Shown: positions 36,631 to 45,437, numbered from the stretch's first letter. The stretch: 64,000 nt of DNA from Acidobacteriota bacterium (GCA_039028635.1 JBCCHV010000004.1:25385-89384), one strand, 5' to 3'. Numbers and translations: made by a program. The notes: a model not told the origin generated them from the sequence alone.

Positions 36631-36643
36631 TTATTCTTCTGTC

Positions 36644-37228
36644 ATGGCACGACCCAAGCAATACGACCGTTCCGATGTCGCTTTGCGCGCCATGCAGCGC
36701 TTCTGGCAGCACGGCTACTACGCCAGCTCGATTCGCGACCTCGTCGCCGCCACCGGGGTGAACCGTCACGGCCTCTACGGCGAGTTTGGCGACAAGCGCG
36801 GGTTGTTCGTCGCCGCCGTCGAGGCCTACTGCGAAGCCGTGGTGACGCCGGCCTTCGCCGCCGTCGAAGCGCCGGGGGCGGGCTGGAAGGAGATCCGGGC
36901 CTACTTCGAGCATCAGATCGCCCTCGCCGAGAGCGTCGGTCTGCCGGGGCCGGGGTGCTTGCTCGCCAACACGATGGTGGAGAGCGGCCCCCACGAGGCG
37001 CTCTTCCAGGCCCTGGTCGAAGCTCACCTCGAGCGCCTCGAGCGGGGTTTTCGGCAGGCCCTCGCCGGGGTCGCGGCGTCGCCCGCCGACGCTGAGCGTT
37101 GGGCGGCGTTTCTGGTGGTCTCGACCCAGGGCCTGTGGTCCTATTCGCGCACGACGGCGCGTGCCGAGCCGCTCCGGGCTTATGTTGAGCAGCTCCTGCT
37201 GGCGGTCGAGCGTGGGGTGGGCGCATGA
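36644..37228 (+). CDS. TetR/AcrR family transcriptional regulator
   Basis: 194 residues. The N-terminal helix-turn-helix is standard: ALRAMQRFWQHGYYASSIRDLVAATGVNRHGLYGEFGDKRGLFVAAV. The C-terminal ligand-binding part is all helical and includes GLPGPGCLLANTMVE, as seen in many AcrR-type regulators with unknown ligand. It probably represses its own promoter through the palindrome at 36615 and also the coupled downstream membrane protein gene, whose ATG overlaps its TGA. Confidence 0.93.
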   Translation: MARPKQYDRSDVALRAMQRFWQHGYYASSIRDLVAATGVNRHGLYGEFGDKRGLFVAAVEAYCEAVVTPAFAAVEAPGAGWKEIRAYFEHQIALAESVGLPGPGCLLANTMVESGPHEALFQALVEAHLERLERGFRQALAGVAASPADAERWAAFLVVSTQGLWSYSRTTARAEPLRAYVEQLLLAVERGVGA

Positions 37229-37671
37229 ACCCGATGGCGCGAGCTGACCGCACGATGCCCTGGAAAGCCCTCGCCCTCACGGTCCTGGTGGTCAGCCTCT
37301 GGATCAACCTCTCGGAAGTATTGCGCTACTTCGTGATCGTCCTGCCGGCGATACGCGATCACCTGGCCGAGCTGCCGGGGGCGGCGGCGATGAGCGTTCC
37401 GATCTTTCTCGTCTGGGCGCTGTGGGACACCCTGCTGGTGATCTTCGTGGTCCTGCTCGACTGGCTGACCTGGGAGCGCTTCGGACCCGGGCTCACCGGT
37501 TTGTTGTCGGCCGCCACCCTGGCTTGGATGCTCTTCCTGCTGTTCTGGATCGCGATGGTCAATATGGGATTGGCGCCGGCAGCGCTGCTGCCCGTCGTGC
37601 TCTCGCTGGCCTGGCTCGAGATGGTGGTCGCCTGTTGGCTGGCGCGGCGCTGTTACCGCCGCTGGTTGTGA
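37225..37671 (+). CDS. Four-helix membrane protein of unknown function
   Basis: 148 residues with four predicted membrane helices (ALALTVLVVSLWINLSEVL, MSVPIFLVWALWDTLLVIFVVLL, LTGLLSAATLAWMLFLLFWIAMV and LLPVVLSLAWLEMVVACWLA). I do not recognise the family. Its start overlaps the TetR stop (ATGA), so it is co-translated with the regulator and is the most likely target or effector of that regulatory unit. Confidence 0.8.
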   Translation: MNPMARADRTMPWKALALTVLVVSLWINLSEVLRYFVIVLPAIRDHLAELPGAAAMSVPIFLVWALWDTLLVIFVVLLDWLTWERFGPGLTGLLSAATLAWMLFLLFWIAMVNMGLAPAALLPVVLSLAWLEMVVACWLARRCYRRWL

Positions 37672-37755
37672 TCCCGGCGGGGCGCATAGCGCCTGCGATC
37701 ACGCTGTGGGTTCGATCGCGCTGTTTGTTCGTTAATGCTTTTATTTGTTTTCGAA

Positions 37756-37783
37756 TTGACTGGAATTTATTTTCGGATGTAGT
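37756..37783 (+). promoter_or_regulatory. Possible sigma-70-type promoter for the RidA gene
   Basis: TTGACT at 37756 and TGTAGT at 37778 are 16 bp apart within an AT-rich island (37725-37780) that stands out from the GC-rich surroundings. The RidA gene starts 82 bp downstream. The -10 match is only moderate. Confidence 0.35.
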
Positions 37784-37864
37784 CGTTCTTCTTGGGCGTG
37801 GAAGCGAGCGGCCGATGCCATCGCGGCTCGGCTGTCAACCATCAATCCCCTCGGAGGAACTGCC

Positions 37865-38257
37865 ATGTCCGTCTCGATCCGCCACGATCCCTTTCCCGTC
37901 GGAGAGCCTTACCACGGCATTTACGCCCACGGCGTCGAGACCCGCGCCGGGGCGCGATTGCTCCACATCTCCGGGCAGATCGGAGTGGCTCCCGATGGCT
38001 CCCTGGCGCGGGACTTCGACGGTCAGTGCCGCCAGGCCTTGGCCAACCTCGAGGCCGTGCTCGGTGCCGCCGACATGGAGCTCTCGAACATCGTCAAGAT
38101 GTCCTTCTTCCTGGTGCGGCGCGAGGACATGGAGCCGCTGCTCGAGGTGCGCCGCGACCTCCTCGACGGCGTCCGTCCGGCGATCACCACCGTCTACGTC
38201 GCCGGCCTGGTGTCGCCCGACTGGCTGGTGGAGGTCGAGGCCATCGCCGCGGCGTAA
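37865..38257 (+). CDS. RidA family protein
   Basis: 130 residues from ATG 37865, preceded by GGAGGAA. The RidA core is visible: LLHISGQIGVAPDG, QCRQALANLEAVLGAADMELSNIVKMSFFLV and RPAITTVYVAGLVSPDWLVEVEAIAAA. The usual RPARTxxxV arginine is replaced by threonine (RPAITTVYV), so enamine deaminase activity is not assured. It is unlinked to and distinct from the RidA gene at 13819. It lies in a stand-alone transcription unit behind an AT-rich leader. Confidence 0.88.
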   Translation: MSVSIRHDPFPVGEPYHGIYAHGVETRAGARLLHISGQIGVAPDGSLARDFDGQCRQALANLEAVLGAADMELSNIVKMSFFLVRREDMEPLLEVRRDLLDGVRPAITTVYVAGLVSPDWLVEVEAIAAA

Positions 38258-38277
38258 CGACCCTCGCGATCGCCACG

Positions 38278-38303
38278 CCTGAAACGGGGAAGGCCCGTTC
38301 AGG
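38278..38303 (+). other. Hairpin overlapping the metalloprotease ribosome site
   Basis: CCTGAAACGGG pairs with CCCGTTCAGG (one bulged A). The 3' arm runs into the AGGAGGTGG ribosome-binding sequence of the next gene, so folding could hide it. It could also act as a weak terminator for the RidA gene; there is no T-run. Confidence 0.4.
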
Positions 38304-38315
38304 AGGTGGTCCGCG

Positions 38316-40406
38316 ATGAGGGATGGGAAGACTGCGAACCGTTGTCCCGGTGTTCGGGCAGCGCTGCTCTGGGCCCTCGCCGCCGTGACGGTGCTTGGTC
38401 TGTCGCCGTCGCGGGGGTGGGGGTCGCCAGCGGCGGCCATGTCGCCGGTGGCGGTGCCGTCGAGTGCCCTCTTACCGCCGGCGCGAGTCTTCGTGCTGCC
38501 GGTGGTGCTGGTGCCGGCGGACCAGCTTCATCTGGTCGAGGCCGGGACCAGCGGCCGGGATTTGGTGCGTCGGCCGATGAGGTCGTCCCACCGCGACGAG
38601 TTCCGCCGCGGGCGCCAGAATCTCGGCATCTTCCTCCGCATGGCGCAGCGCAAGTACCGCGCCATGCTGCGCCATCCCACCCTCGGAACCGACCGCGGCA
38701 CCTTCCGGCTGGCTAGCTGGCAGGGCCGCGCCGTGGAGGTGCGGGAGCGGCGGTCGGTGCTGCAGCCGCTGGTGGTGCGCTCGGCCCTCAGCCGGGCCGA
38801 GATGGCGAACGCCTACGCTGCCGGCGAGTATCCCTTCCTCGCCGAAGTCTTGGCGGCGGTCGACTGTCGTCAGGGAAGCTGTCCCTTCGTCTTCGCCATC
38901 GCCGCCGTCGGCGAGCCGATCCACATCGCCGGCGGCCGCAAGCTCAACCACGGCTACGACTCCGGTGGCGGTTTCGCCATCTTCAACTTTCGCAGGGAGC
39001 TGGTGGAGGTCGACCGTGCCGGATCGCCGGTGCATTTCTTTTCCACCCTGCTGCACGAGCTCGGCCATGCCTTCGGCCTGCCCCACGTCAGCGACTTCTG
39101 CGGCGATACGGCGGCCTGCCCGGCGCGGCTGTCGATCAACGGCAGCCCTTCGGTGATGAGCTACAACTCCGCCAACTGGATCTACGGCTGCGGCCATGCT
39201 CAGTCGTCGTCGAATCCGAGCGACGGCGCCTGTACCTATCCCGGCGACGCCGTCATCGACGCCCTGCCCGGGAGCCTGATCGCCGAGGATCTGCGCATCC
39301 TGAGCCAGAACGATCGTGTTTTCCCGGGGCTGGTTGTGGAACGGCCGGTGGACGCGCCGGGCCTCGAGGTCTTCGAGCTCAGTGGCCTCGGCGATACGCC
39401 GATTCCCGGTCACCAGACCCTTGAGCTGTTGTCGGCCTGGACCCACGAGGGGTTCTGGACGCCGCCTTCGGTGCTGCTCGGTGGTGACGACAATCCCATG
39501 CCGCAGTTCTTCGATCCCTTCGACGGCATCCACATGTGGCATTCGAAGGACCTCGGACCGCAGGGCTGGGCGGTGGTGTCGATCGCCTTTCCGGAGGAGG
39601 TGGACCTGCGTCGTATCGACGTCTATTCGGGCTATGGCAGCGGCACTCACCGGGCAAAACGAGTGCGGGTTCGCGCCGGCTCCAGCTTCGAGACCGCCGC
39701 CTTTTTCGCCAGCGCCAACCAGACGATTCCCTTCAAGCATCGCGCCCGGGTGTTTCATCTCTGGCTGCAAGCCGGCGATTCGGGCCATGTGGTGCTGCGC
39801 GGTGTGCGCCTCTTCGGCGAAGTCGAGGGCACCGTGCGCGAGATCTACCCGGCCGCCGAGCCGCGGGTGGTGGCGACCTCCGTCGGCACTTGGGGTGGTG
39901 GCGTCGAAAACGTGGTGGGCTCGGACCAGTCGGTGCGTCTGGGCAGTAAGGCTTTCGAGGCCGCCAGCTCCTGGCACCCCCAGGCGGTGACCCCGGGCGC
40001 CTGGGTGTCCCTGACGGTGGAGTTCCCGCAGGAGGTGGAGCTCGGCCTGGTGAAGGTCCACACCGGCCACTCCGGCGGCGTTCACCGGGCGCGCGAGGTG
40101 CAGGTCGAGCGGCGCTGCTTCTGCGGCGTCGCCGATGCCGCCGCTTGCGCCGCGAGCACCGTCGCCTGTAGCGGTCAGCCGGTCGGCAGCGCGGTCTTCG
40201 AGTTCCTGCGGCGGACTCCCTCCGGGGCCGACGAGCTGGTGAGCTTTGCGAGTCGCCGGGCGCGCACCTGGAAAGTCGCCCTGCGCACGCCGACCGCTGC
40301 CGAGCAGCCCGACCACCCCGGCTTCGTCGCCCTGCGCGGTCTGCGCTTCTTCTTGCCCAGCGGTCTCGAGATCTTTCCGGCACGCTTCGTCGACGACGGT
40401 CTCTAG
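38316..40406 (+). CDS. Secreted metzincin-like zinc metalloprotease with two discoidin-like domains
   Basis: 696 residues. The N-terminal signal region (ALLWALAAVTVLGLSPSRGWG) is followed by a propeptide-like stretch and then the metzincin zinc motif HELGHAFGLPH (HExxHxxGxxH) near residue 250, with FCGDTAACPARLSINGSPSVMSYN as the likely Met-turn region. The C-terminal half has two related beta domains, seen from VSIAFPEEVDLRRIDVYSG...THRAKRVRV and LTVEFPQEVELGLVKVHTG...VHRAREVQV, resembling F5/8-type (discoidin) folds that bind sugars or surfaces. It is an exported protease; the substrate is unknown. ATG 38316 follows AGGAGGTGG. Confidence 0.82.
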   Translation: MRDGKTANRCPGVRAALLWALAAVTVLGLSPSRGWGSPAAAMSPVAVPSSALLPPARVFVLPVVLVPADQLHLVEAGTSGRDLVRRPMRSSHRDEFRRGRQNLGIFLRMAQRKYRAMLRHPTLGTDRGTFRLASWQGRAVEVRERRSVLQPLVVRSALSRAEMANAYAAGEYPFLAEVLAAVDCRQGSCPFVFAIAAVGEPIHIAGGRKLNHGYDSGGGFAIFNFRRELVEVDRAGSPVHFFSTLLHELGHAFGLPHVSDFCGDTAACPARLSINGSPSVMSYNSANWIYGCGHAQSSSNPSDGACTYPGDAVIDALPGSLIAEDLRILSQNDRVFPGLVVERPVDAPGLEVFELSGLGDTPIPGHQTLELLSAWTHEGFWTPPSVLLGGDDNPMPQFFDPFDGIHMWHSKDLGPQGWAVVSIAFPEEVDLRRIDVYSGYGSGTHRAKRVRVRAGSSFETAAFFASANQTIPFKHRARVFHLWLQAGDSGHVVLRGVRLFGEVEGTVREIYPAAEPRVVATSVGTWGGGVENVVGSDQSVRLGSKAFEAASSWHPQAVTPGAWVSLTVEFPQEVELGLVKVHTGHSGGVHRAREVQVERRCFCGVADAAACAASTVACSGQPVGSAVFEFLRRTPSGADELVSFASRRARTWKVALRTPTAAEQPDHPGFVALRGLRFFLPSGLEIFPARFVDDGL

Positions 40407-40497
40407 TCGCTCACGGTGATCCCCGTGGTCGTGGAAATGGCCGGTTGTTAGCTGTGAGAGACTTACGAAATCTTTCGACCTCTCGATTGATAGGTGT

Positions 40498-41127
40498 ATG
40501 GAACCAACCTCGTCCCCTCGCTCCGCCGGGACCGACCGGAGTCTGCGCCGGCGGCGGGTGGCCCGTGCCATCGAGGATTTCTGCGCGGGTCGTGATCGCG
40601 AGGCCAGCTTCCGTCTCGTCTACGAGACCTATCACCGAGCGCTGCTGGGCTTCTTCCGGCGTCGTGGGGTGCCGGCCGAAGAAACCCTCGACCTAACCCA
40701 AGAGACCTTTCTCGGGATTTACAAGGGATTGGAGGGCTATCGACACTCGGACCGCTTCGAGGGCTGGATCTTCCGCATCGCCGAGACCTGCTGGCTGAAG
40801 AAGCTGCGGGCGTCGGCGACGGCGAAGCGTTCTGCGGTCGAGACCTCTTTGGACGCCCTGGGGCGCGGAGAAGGGACTGCGGAGCAGCAGCTCCACCGCG
40901 CCCTCGCGGGTGAGCGGCGGGAGCGGGTGCGAGCCGCGGTTCGCAACCTGCCGGGCCAGATGCGGCGCTGCTTGACGCTGCGGCTGCAGCAGGAGCTGAG
41001 CTATCGTGAGATCGCGGTGGTTCTGCGCTTGAGCCCCGAGACGGTCAAGGTGCATCTGAGCCGGGCTCGCCAGCGCTTGAAGCAAGAGTTGGGCTCGCTC
41101 GACCTCGACGGGCCGGAGGATCCATGA
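40498..41127 (+). CDS. ECF-type RNA polymerase sigma factor
   Basis: 209 residues. Region 2: ASFRLVYETYHRALLGFFRRRGVPAEETLDLTQETFLGIYKGL and FEGWIFRIAETCWLKKLRA; region 4: VRNLPGQMRRCLTLRLQQELSYREIAVVLRLSPETVKVHLSRARQRLKQEL. The ~20-residue Ser/Arg-rich N-terminal extension is unusual. ATG 40498 has AGGTG three bases upstream. Its stop overlaps the next gene as ATGA. It heads a block with an anti-sigma-like membrane protein and a TPR-CHAT lipoprotein, and is likely freed by a signal that acts on that membrane protein. Confidence 0.94.
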   Translation: MEPTSSPRSAGTDRSLRRRRVARAIEDFCAGRDREASFRLVYETYHRALLGFFRRRGVPAEETLDLTQETFLGIYKGLEGYRHSDRFEGWIFRIAETCWLKKLRASATAKRSAVETSLDALGRGEGTAEQQLHRALAGERRERVRAAVRNLPGQMRRCLTLRLQQELSYREIAVVLRLSPETVKVHLSRARQRLKQELGSLDLDGPEDP

Positions 41128-41924
41128 ACGACGAGACGCTGCGCAACGAATTGGTGCAGGAGCTGCGGCGAGCGGCGGTGGACGCCGTGGATGGTGCGGA
41201 GCTCTCCGACGACACCCTTTGCGCTTACCTCGAAGGGACCCTGCCGGAGGCGGCCGAGGACCAGATGCGGGAGGCCGCGACGGCGGATCCCGCGCTCGCC
41301 GCGCGCCTGGTCGACCTCGCGGCGCTCTTGGAGGCAGCGCCGCCGAGGGACGGGGCGGACCAGCGGGCGGTCACCGCCGACTTCGACGACTTTCGCGAGC
41401 GCCTCGAGCGAGCCGAGGGCCCGACCGCTGGCAGTCCGCCCATCGCAGGAGCCGCCGGGCCGTCGGGCCGGGTGCTGGTGTCATGGATTGCCGCGGCATC
41501 GTTGGTGCTGGCGGTCGGGGCGGCGCTGCTGCGCGCTCCCGGCAACGGCGGGGAGATGCTGGTGGCCAACGTCAGGCCGCCCGAGGAGCAGGGGGTGGTG
41601 CGCGGCGAAGACACGGCGCAGTTTGGCACCCGAGGGCCGGGGCCGGTGCTGCAGCTCGTGCACGACGATCCCGGCGAGGCCACCGTCGGTGCTGCCGGGG
41701 CCGACTGGCTCTATGTCGAAGCCCTCGCCCAGGCGCGGGGTGAGGTCTGCTCCGGCGAGCTGCTTCAGGAGGGCGCGGAGGGGCGTTCCCTCGCGGAGTT
41801 GCGACTGATGGCCGGCAAGGTCTACTTCGCTCTCCGCCCTGAGGTCGGCAGCTATCGTGTCGAGTTGCGCTGCGACGGAGCCGTGGCGCCCTTCTCCTAT
41901 CGCTTTCGGGTGGTCGGGGACTAG
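41124..41924 (+). CDS. Anti-sigma-factor-like single-pass membrane protein
   Basis: 266 residues, coupled to the sigma gene by ATGA. The N-terminal part (LSDDTLCAYLEGTLPEAAEDQMREAATADPALAARLVDLAALL) has the shape of an anti-sigma domain but lacks the zinc His/Cys set. One membrane helix (VSWIAAASLVLAVGAALL, about residues 117-134) places the last ~130 residues outside the inner membrane, where they form a beta-rich domain with two cysteines. The TAG stop is the first triplet of a repeat element A remnant. The anti-sigma role is inferred from coupling and topology. Confidence 0.72.
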   Translation: MNDETLRNELVQELRRAAVDAVDGAELSDDTLCAYLEGTLPEAAEDQMREAATADPALAARLVDLAALLEAAPPRDGADQRAVTADFDDFRERLERAEGPTAGSPPIAGAAGPSGRVLVSWIAAASLVLAVGAALLRAPGNGGEMLVANVRPPEEQGVVRGEDTAQFGTRGPGPVLQLVHDDPGEATVGAAGADWLYVEALAQARGEVCSGELLQEGAEGRSLAELRLMAGKVYFALRPEVGSYRVELRCDGAVAPFSYRFRVVGD

Positions 41925-41975
41925 CCCGCCTTTCTCACCGAACCTCCGCTGCGAGGGCCTATGTCTCCGAACTTG
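41922..41975. repeat. Dispersed element A, partial copy 3
   Basis: About 54 bp align with the left end of 34027-34208 (TAGCCCGCC..TTCTCAC..., TCCGCTGCG, TCYCCGAA), after which similarity stops. Its TAG is the stop of the anti-sigma-like gene. The GAGGG ribosome-binding sequence and ATG start of the TPR-CHAT gene lie inside this remnant. Confidence 0.7.
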
Positions 41976-44855
41976 ATACCTGGAGCAGCCGTTGGCTGGC
42001 GCAGAGTCGGCGCCGGCTGGTGCCTTGGCGCCGCCTCCCTGCTGGCTGCCTGCTCGCCCGCTGGAGATCGCGACTCGGCGGTCCGGGAGGCCTGTCGCCG
42101 GGCCCTCGATCTGACCGCCGGCCAGGCCGTGGAGATTTCCCCGGCGCAGTCCGAGTCCATCGTCTGCTTGGCCTTCGAGGCGGCGGCGAGCCAGCGCCTC
42201 GAGGTGGTTGTCGAGCAGCGCGGTGTCGATGTCGAGCTGCGTCTACTGACCCCCGCCGGAGAACCTCTGGCGGTGCAAGACCGGCTGATCGACTACCGGG
42301 GGCCGGAGCACCTTCTGGCGGTGAGCCAGACGGCTGGCCGACACCACCTCGTGATCACGCCGCTGGCGCGGGTTGGGGGCGGGCACTATCGGGTCGAGCT
42401 CGGGGCGCTGCGAGCAGCATCGGAGCGAGATCGCGCCTTGGTGGCGGCCTACCGAGATCTGGCCGCCGCCCGAGCGACGATTGCCGAAGCGGAGACCCTG
42501 CCGGAGCTGCGCCGGATCGCCCAGCGATTTCGCGATCTCGGGGAGCCGGTGGGCGAAGGTGAAGCCCTCGACGCCATCGGTGATTGGTTCGGGCGCCAGC
42601 GTCAGTGGCGGCGCGCCGCTTCCGCCTATGGCCGCGCGGCGTCCCTCTTCGAGGGTGCCTCCGAAACCGTTCTCGCCGCCTATGCCGGCAACCGCCAGGG
42701 GGCTGTGCTGATCCACGACAATCGGCCGCGGGCGGCGCTGCCGGTCTACCACCGTAGCCTCGACCTGGCTCGCCGCCTCGAGAACCCGGTCGTTCTCGGC
42801 AAGGCCCATCATGGCTTGGGTCAGTGCCATCAGCGCCTTGGGGAGCTGCAGCAGGCGCTCGAGTGGTACCGCGGCGCGCTCGCCTTCTGGGAAGAGCCGT
42901 ACCACGAGGTCGACCGGGCCTACACGCTGCACAACCTGGGCATGCTGTTCCTGCGCCCCTTCCGCAACTTCGACCTCGCCCGTGATCACCTGCAGCGGGC
43001 CGCCGCCATCTCGCGGGCTCGAGGTTATGCCCCTGAGCTGCGCGATTCGTTGAGCGCTCTCGCCTTGGTCGAGATCGCCGCCGTCGATCCCGAGGCCGAA
43101 GCCCTGACGGCGGGCGAGCGCTCGGCTCTCGAGGCGGCGGCGGAGGATCTGACCGAGGCCCTTCGGCTGGGCAGCTCGACGGGAGACTGCAGCGAGCCCC
43201 GGGACTTGGCGCGGCTGGCGGTGGTCGAGGGCAGGCTGGGGGTCGAGGGGTCCCCTTGGCAGCGGGCGGAGCGGGCCGAGAGGTTGCTCGCCGAGGAGGT
43301 TTGCAAGGGGCGCCGTGACCATGGGTTTCGTCTTCTCGGGGAGATATACCTGCGCGCCGGTGAGGCGCAGCGGGCCCTCGAGCTTTCGGCGGCGGCGCGA
43401 CGCTGGGCCGAGGAGGAGGGCGATTCGCCGGCGCTGGCCGTCGCATTGGCGGTGCGGGCTCGGGCCCTGGTGGCCCTCGGCCGTGAGCCGGAAGCCTTGT
43501 CGACGGCGGCGCGGGCGATGAATCTGTTCTCGCGAATGCGCCTCGAGGTGGCCGGAGAGGAGCGCCGCAGCGATCTGATCGCGGCGGCCCATAGCCATCG
43601 CCAAACCTACGTCGATCTCCTGGTGGGATCAGGCCGTTCCGAGGTCGCCCTCGAGGCCGTGGAGGCGGGCCGGGCACGGTCCTTCCACGATCGCCTGACG
43701 GAGATCGGCGCCGGCCCGGGAGGTGGCCCGCCGGCGCTGCGGCCACGCATCCGGTCCGCCGCCCAGATGCAGGCCCTGCTGCAGCCTGGTGAGGTCCTGC
43801 TGGTTTATCACCTGGGAGAGGAGCGCAGCTATCTCTGGGAGGTCGACTCCCGGAAGCTCGCCCTCCACCAGCTCGCAGACCGCTCGACCCTCGAGCTCCT
43901 CGCCCGGGCCGCGGTCGATGATCTGCGACGACGGGACCGCCGGGGGAGCCGTTCACCGGCCGTTTGCCGCCTCGCCGGCGAGCTCCTCGGCCCCCTGGCT
44001 CGGCGCCTCGCCGAGCGTTCCGACGAGCATCTGGCGATCTCGGCTGATGGTGCCCTGCAAACGGTGCCCTTCGGCGCCCTGCCACACCCGGCGCAAGGCA
44101 ATTGTGAGTCTTCGCCCTGGTTGATCGAAAGCCATCCGGTGTCGTCGGTGCCGTCGCTCTCGGTCGTCGCCCAGATGCGCTCCTTGTCGGCCGAGCGGGC
44201 GCCGGCTGGCCAAGCCCTGGCGGCGGTGGGGGACGCCATCTACTCGCGCGACGACGAGCGCTGTCCCTCCGGCGCCGGTAGCGCCTCGGTTCTGCCGCGG
44301 CTGCCGGGCTCCGGGCGAGAGGTGGCGACGGTCTGTCGCGCCAACGGTGGTGACTGCTTCGTCGGTGCCGAGGCTTCAAAGGAGCTCCTCCTCGACGGCA
44401 CCTTGGCCGACTATCGATGGCTTCTGCTCGCCGTCCACGGGCGATCCGACGAGGCCCACCCGGGGCGGTCGCGGCTGGTCTTCACGCAGCGCGACGGCGA
44501 CTGCCGAGCGGTTACCGGCAGTCTCTTCGCCTATCAGTTGGCAGGCCTGCGGTTGGGCGCCGATCTCACCGTCCTGAGCGCCTGCGAGTCCGGGCAAGGG
44601 CGGCAGGTCCTCGGCGAGGGGCTGGTGAACGGCCTGGTGCGGGGATTTTTCGTCGCCGGAAGCCCGCGGGTGATCGCCTCCCTCTGGCAGGTCGAAGACG
44701 AGGGCACCGCCGACCTGGTGGCGGATCTTTTCGCCAGCCTGTCGGCGGGGGCCGCCCCGGCCCGGGCGCTGCAGCAGGCCCAGGTGCGTGCCCTGCGGTC
44801 CGGGGCCCCGCCGCATCGCTGGGCGCCGCTAGTGCTGCAGGGCGACTGGCGCTAG
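41961..44855 (+). CDS. Lipoprotein TPR-CHAT protease
   Basis: 964 residues. The N terminus has a lipoprotein signal with lipobox LLAAC, so the protein should be exported. A PPC-like beta domain (about 50-150) precedes a long TPR array (about 160-540; for example AYAGNRQGAVLIHDNRPRAALPVYHRSLDLARRLEN and HHGLGQCHQRLGELQQALEWYRGALAFWEE). The C-terminal CHAT domain has the caspase-like dyad, His ~826 in LLLAVHGRSD and Cys ~875 in TVLSACESGQG, then VIASLWQVEDEGTADLV. CHAT proteins are cysteine proteases or scaffolds. It sits 36 bp after the anti-sigma-like gene, a plausible substrate. Start and ribosome site lie in a repeat remnant. Confidence 0.92.
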   Translation: MSPNLIPGAAVGWRRVGAGWCLGAASLLAACSPAGDRDSAVREACRRALDLTAGQAVEISPAQSESIVCLAFEAAASQRLEVVVEQRGVDVELRLLTPAGEPLAVQDRLIDYRGPEHLLAVSQTAGRHHLVITPLARVGGGHYRVELGALRAASERDRALVAAYRDLAAARATIAEAETLPELRRIAQRFRDLGEPVGEGEALDAIGDWFGRQRQWRRAASAYGRAASLFEGASETVLAAYAGNRQGAVLIHDNRPRAALPVYHRSLDLARRLENPVVLGKAHHGLGQCHQRLGELQQALEWYRGALAFWEEPYHEVDRAYTLHNLGMLFLRPFRNFDLARDHLQRAAAISRARGYAPELRDSLSALALVEIAAVDPEAEALTAGERSALEAAAEDLTEALRLGSSTGDCSEPRDLARLAVVEGRLGVEGSPWQRAERAERLLAEEVCKGRRDHGFRLLGEIYLRAGEAQRALELSAAARRWAEEEGDSPALAVALAVRARALVALGREPEALSTAARAMNLFSRMRLEVAGEERRSDLIAAAHSHRQTYVDLLVGSGRSEVALEAVEAGRARSFHDRLTEIGAGPGGGPPALRPRIRSAAQMQALLQPGEVLLVYHLGEERSYLWEVDSRKLALHQLADRSTLELLARAAVDDLRRRDRRGSRSPAVCRLAGELLGPLARRLAERSDEHLAISADGALQTVPFGALPHPAQGNCESSPWLIESHPVSSVPSLSVVAQMRSLSAERAPAGQALAAVGDAIYSRDDERCPSGAGSASVLPRLPGSGREVATVCRANGGDCFVGAEASKELLLDGTLADYRWLLLAVHGRSDEAHPGRSRLVFTQRDGDCRAVTGSLFAYQLAGLRLGADLTVLSACESGQGRQVLGEGLVNGLVRGFFVAGSPRVIASLWQVEDEGTADLVADLFASLSAGAAPARALQQAQVRALRSGAPPHRWAPLVLQGDWR

Positions 44856-45250
44856 CAGGCTGCTGAAATAGTCGCGTGGCGACTTATTCAAGCGCCTGCT
44901 GTTTATTTCAGGGGGGCTACGAGGCGCCCCCCCAAAGGCCTACGCGGCCCGGCTTCGCGCATGTCGTGCGCCTTCACCCCCGTCCTCAGCGGCTTTGCCG
45001 CTGCCTCGCCCGCTGGTCTCGGGGTCCCACCCGGGCAGGAAGTCCTCGAAACTGAACTTTTTCAGCAACCTGCTTCCGGGCCCGGAAGGGCCCGGCGGTG
45101 GCGTAGCCGCCGCGACGGGAGAGGAGGCCCAAGAACCACGCTTCTTGAGCCGGAGCGGGACGCGCAGTCAGGGGCGCGTAGCCCCTCTCGGAAAAAACAG
45201 CTAGCAGCGCTGGAAAAGTCGCGAAGCGGACTTTTTCAGCAGCCTGCTAG
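44853..45250. repeat. Dispersed element B, copy 2 (about 400 bp), with hairpin ends
   Basis: This region without genes starts at the CHAT stop codon and ends with CAGCCTGCTAG at 45250. Its first ~170 bp match the reverse complement of 13821 downward (terminator hairpin, GTTTATTTCAGGG, then GGCCTACGCGGCCCGGCTTC). A second hairpin of the same type occupies 45203-45249 and a partial arm (CTTTTTCAGCAACCTGCTT) lies near 45056-45074, so the element appears to be a composite of nested copies. The remaining bases to 45437 hold no recognisable gene and serve as the leader of the S8 gene. Confidence 0.8.
44854..44909 (+). terminator. Terminator hairpin directly at the TPR-CHAT stop codon
   Basis: A 22-nt arm (44854-44875), GTG loop and 22-nt arm (44879-44900) with few mismatches, followed by GTTTATTTC. 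The first arm starts inside the TAG stop. It should end transcription of the sigma/anti-sigma/CHAT unit and separate it from the S8 gene. Confidence 0.75.
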
Positions 45251-45437
45251 CCCGAGTCCCCCGTTTTCTCTCGTCTGGGATTAGACCTTTCGGGGAGAGT
45301 GCTCTCCCACCCTGGTCCGGGTGTCTCAGCGCTGCGCGGCGCGTCCTCCCTGCGCCGCCGTCGGTGGATGAGAGGCCCGGGCTCTTGACCTTGATTTCAT
45401 TGGGTCGTCCGCGAGGCCGGCCCGGGAGGATGTCGCT

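Noticed and set aside
38472..40571. Minus-strand open frame of about 700 codons opposite the metzincin-like gene
   Set aside because: No recognisable domain, His/Arg/Gly-rich composition, and the plus strand carries the HExxHxxGxxH motif and signal peptide.
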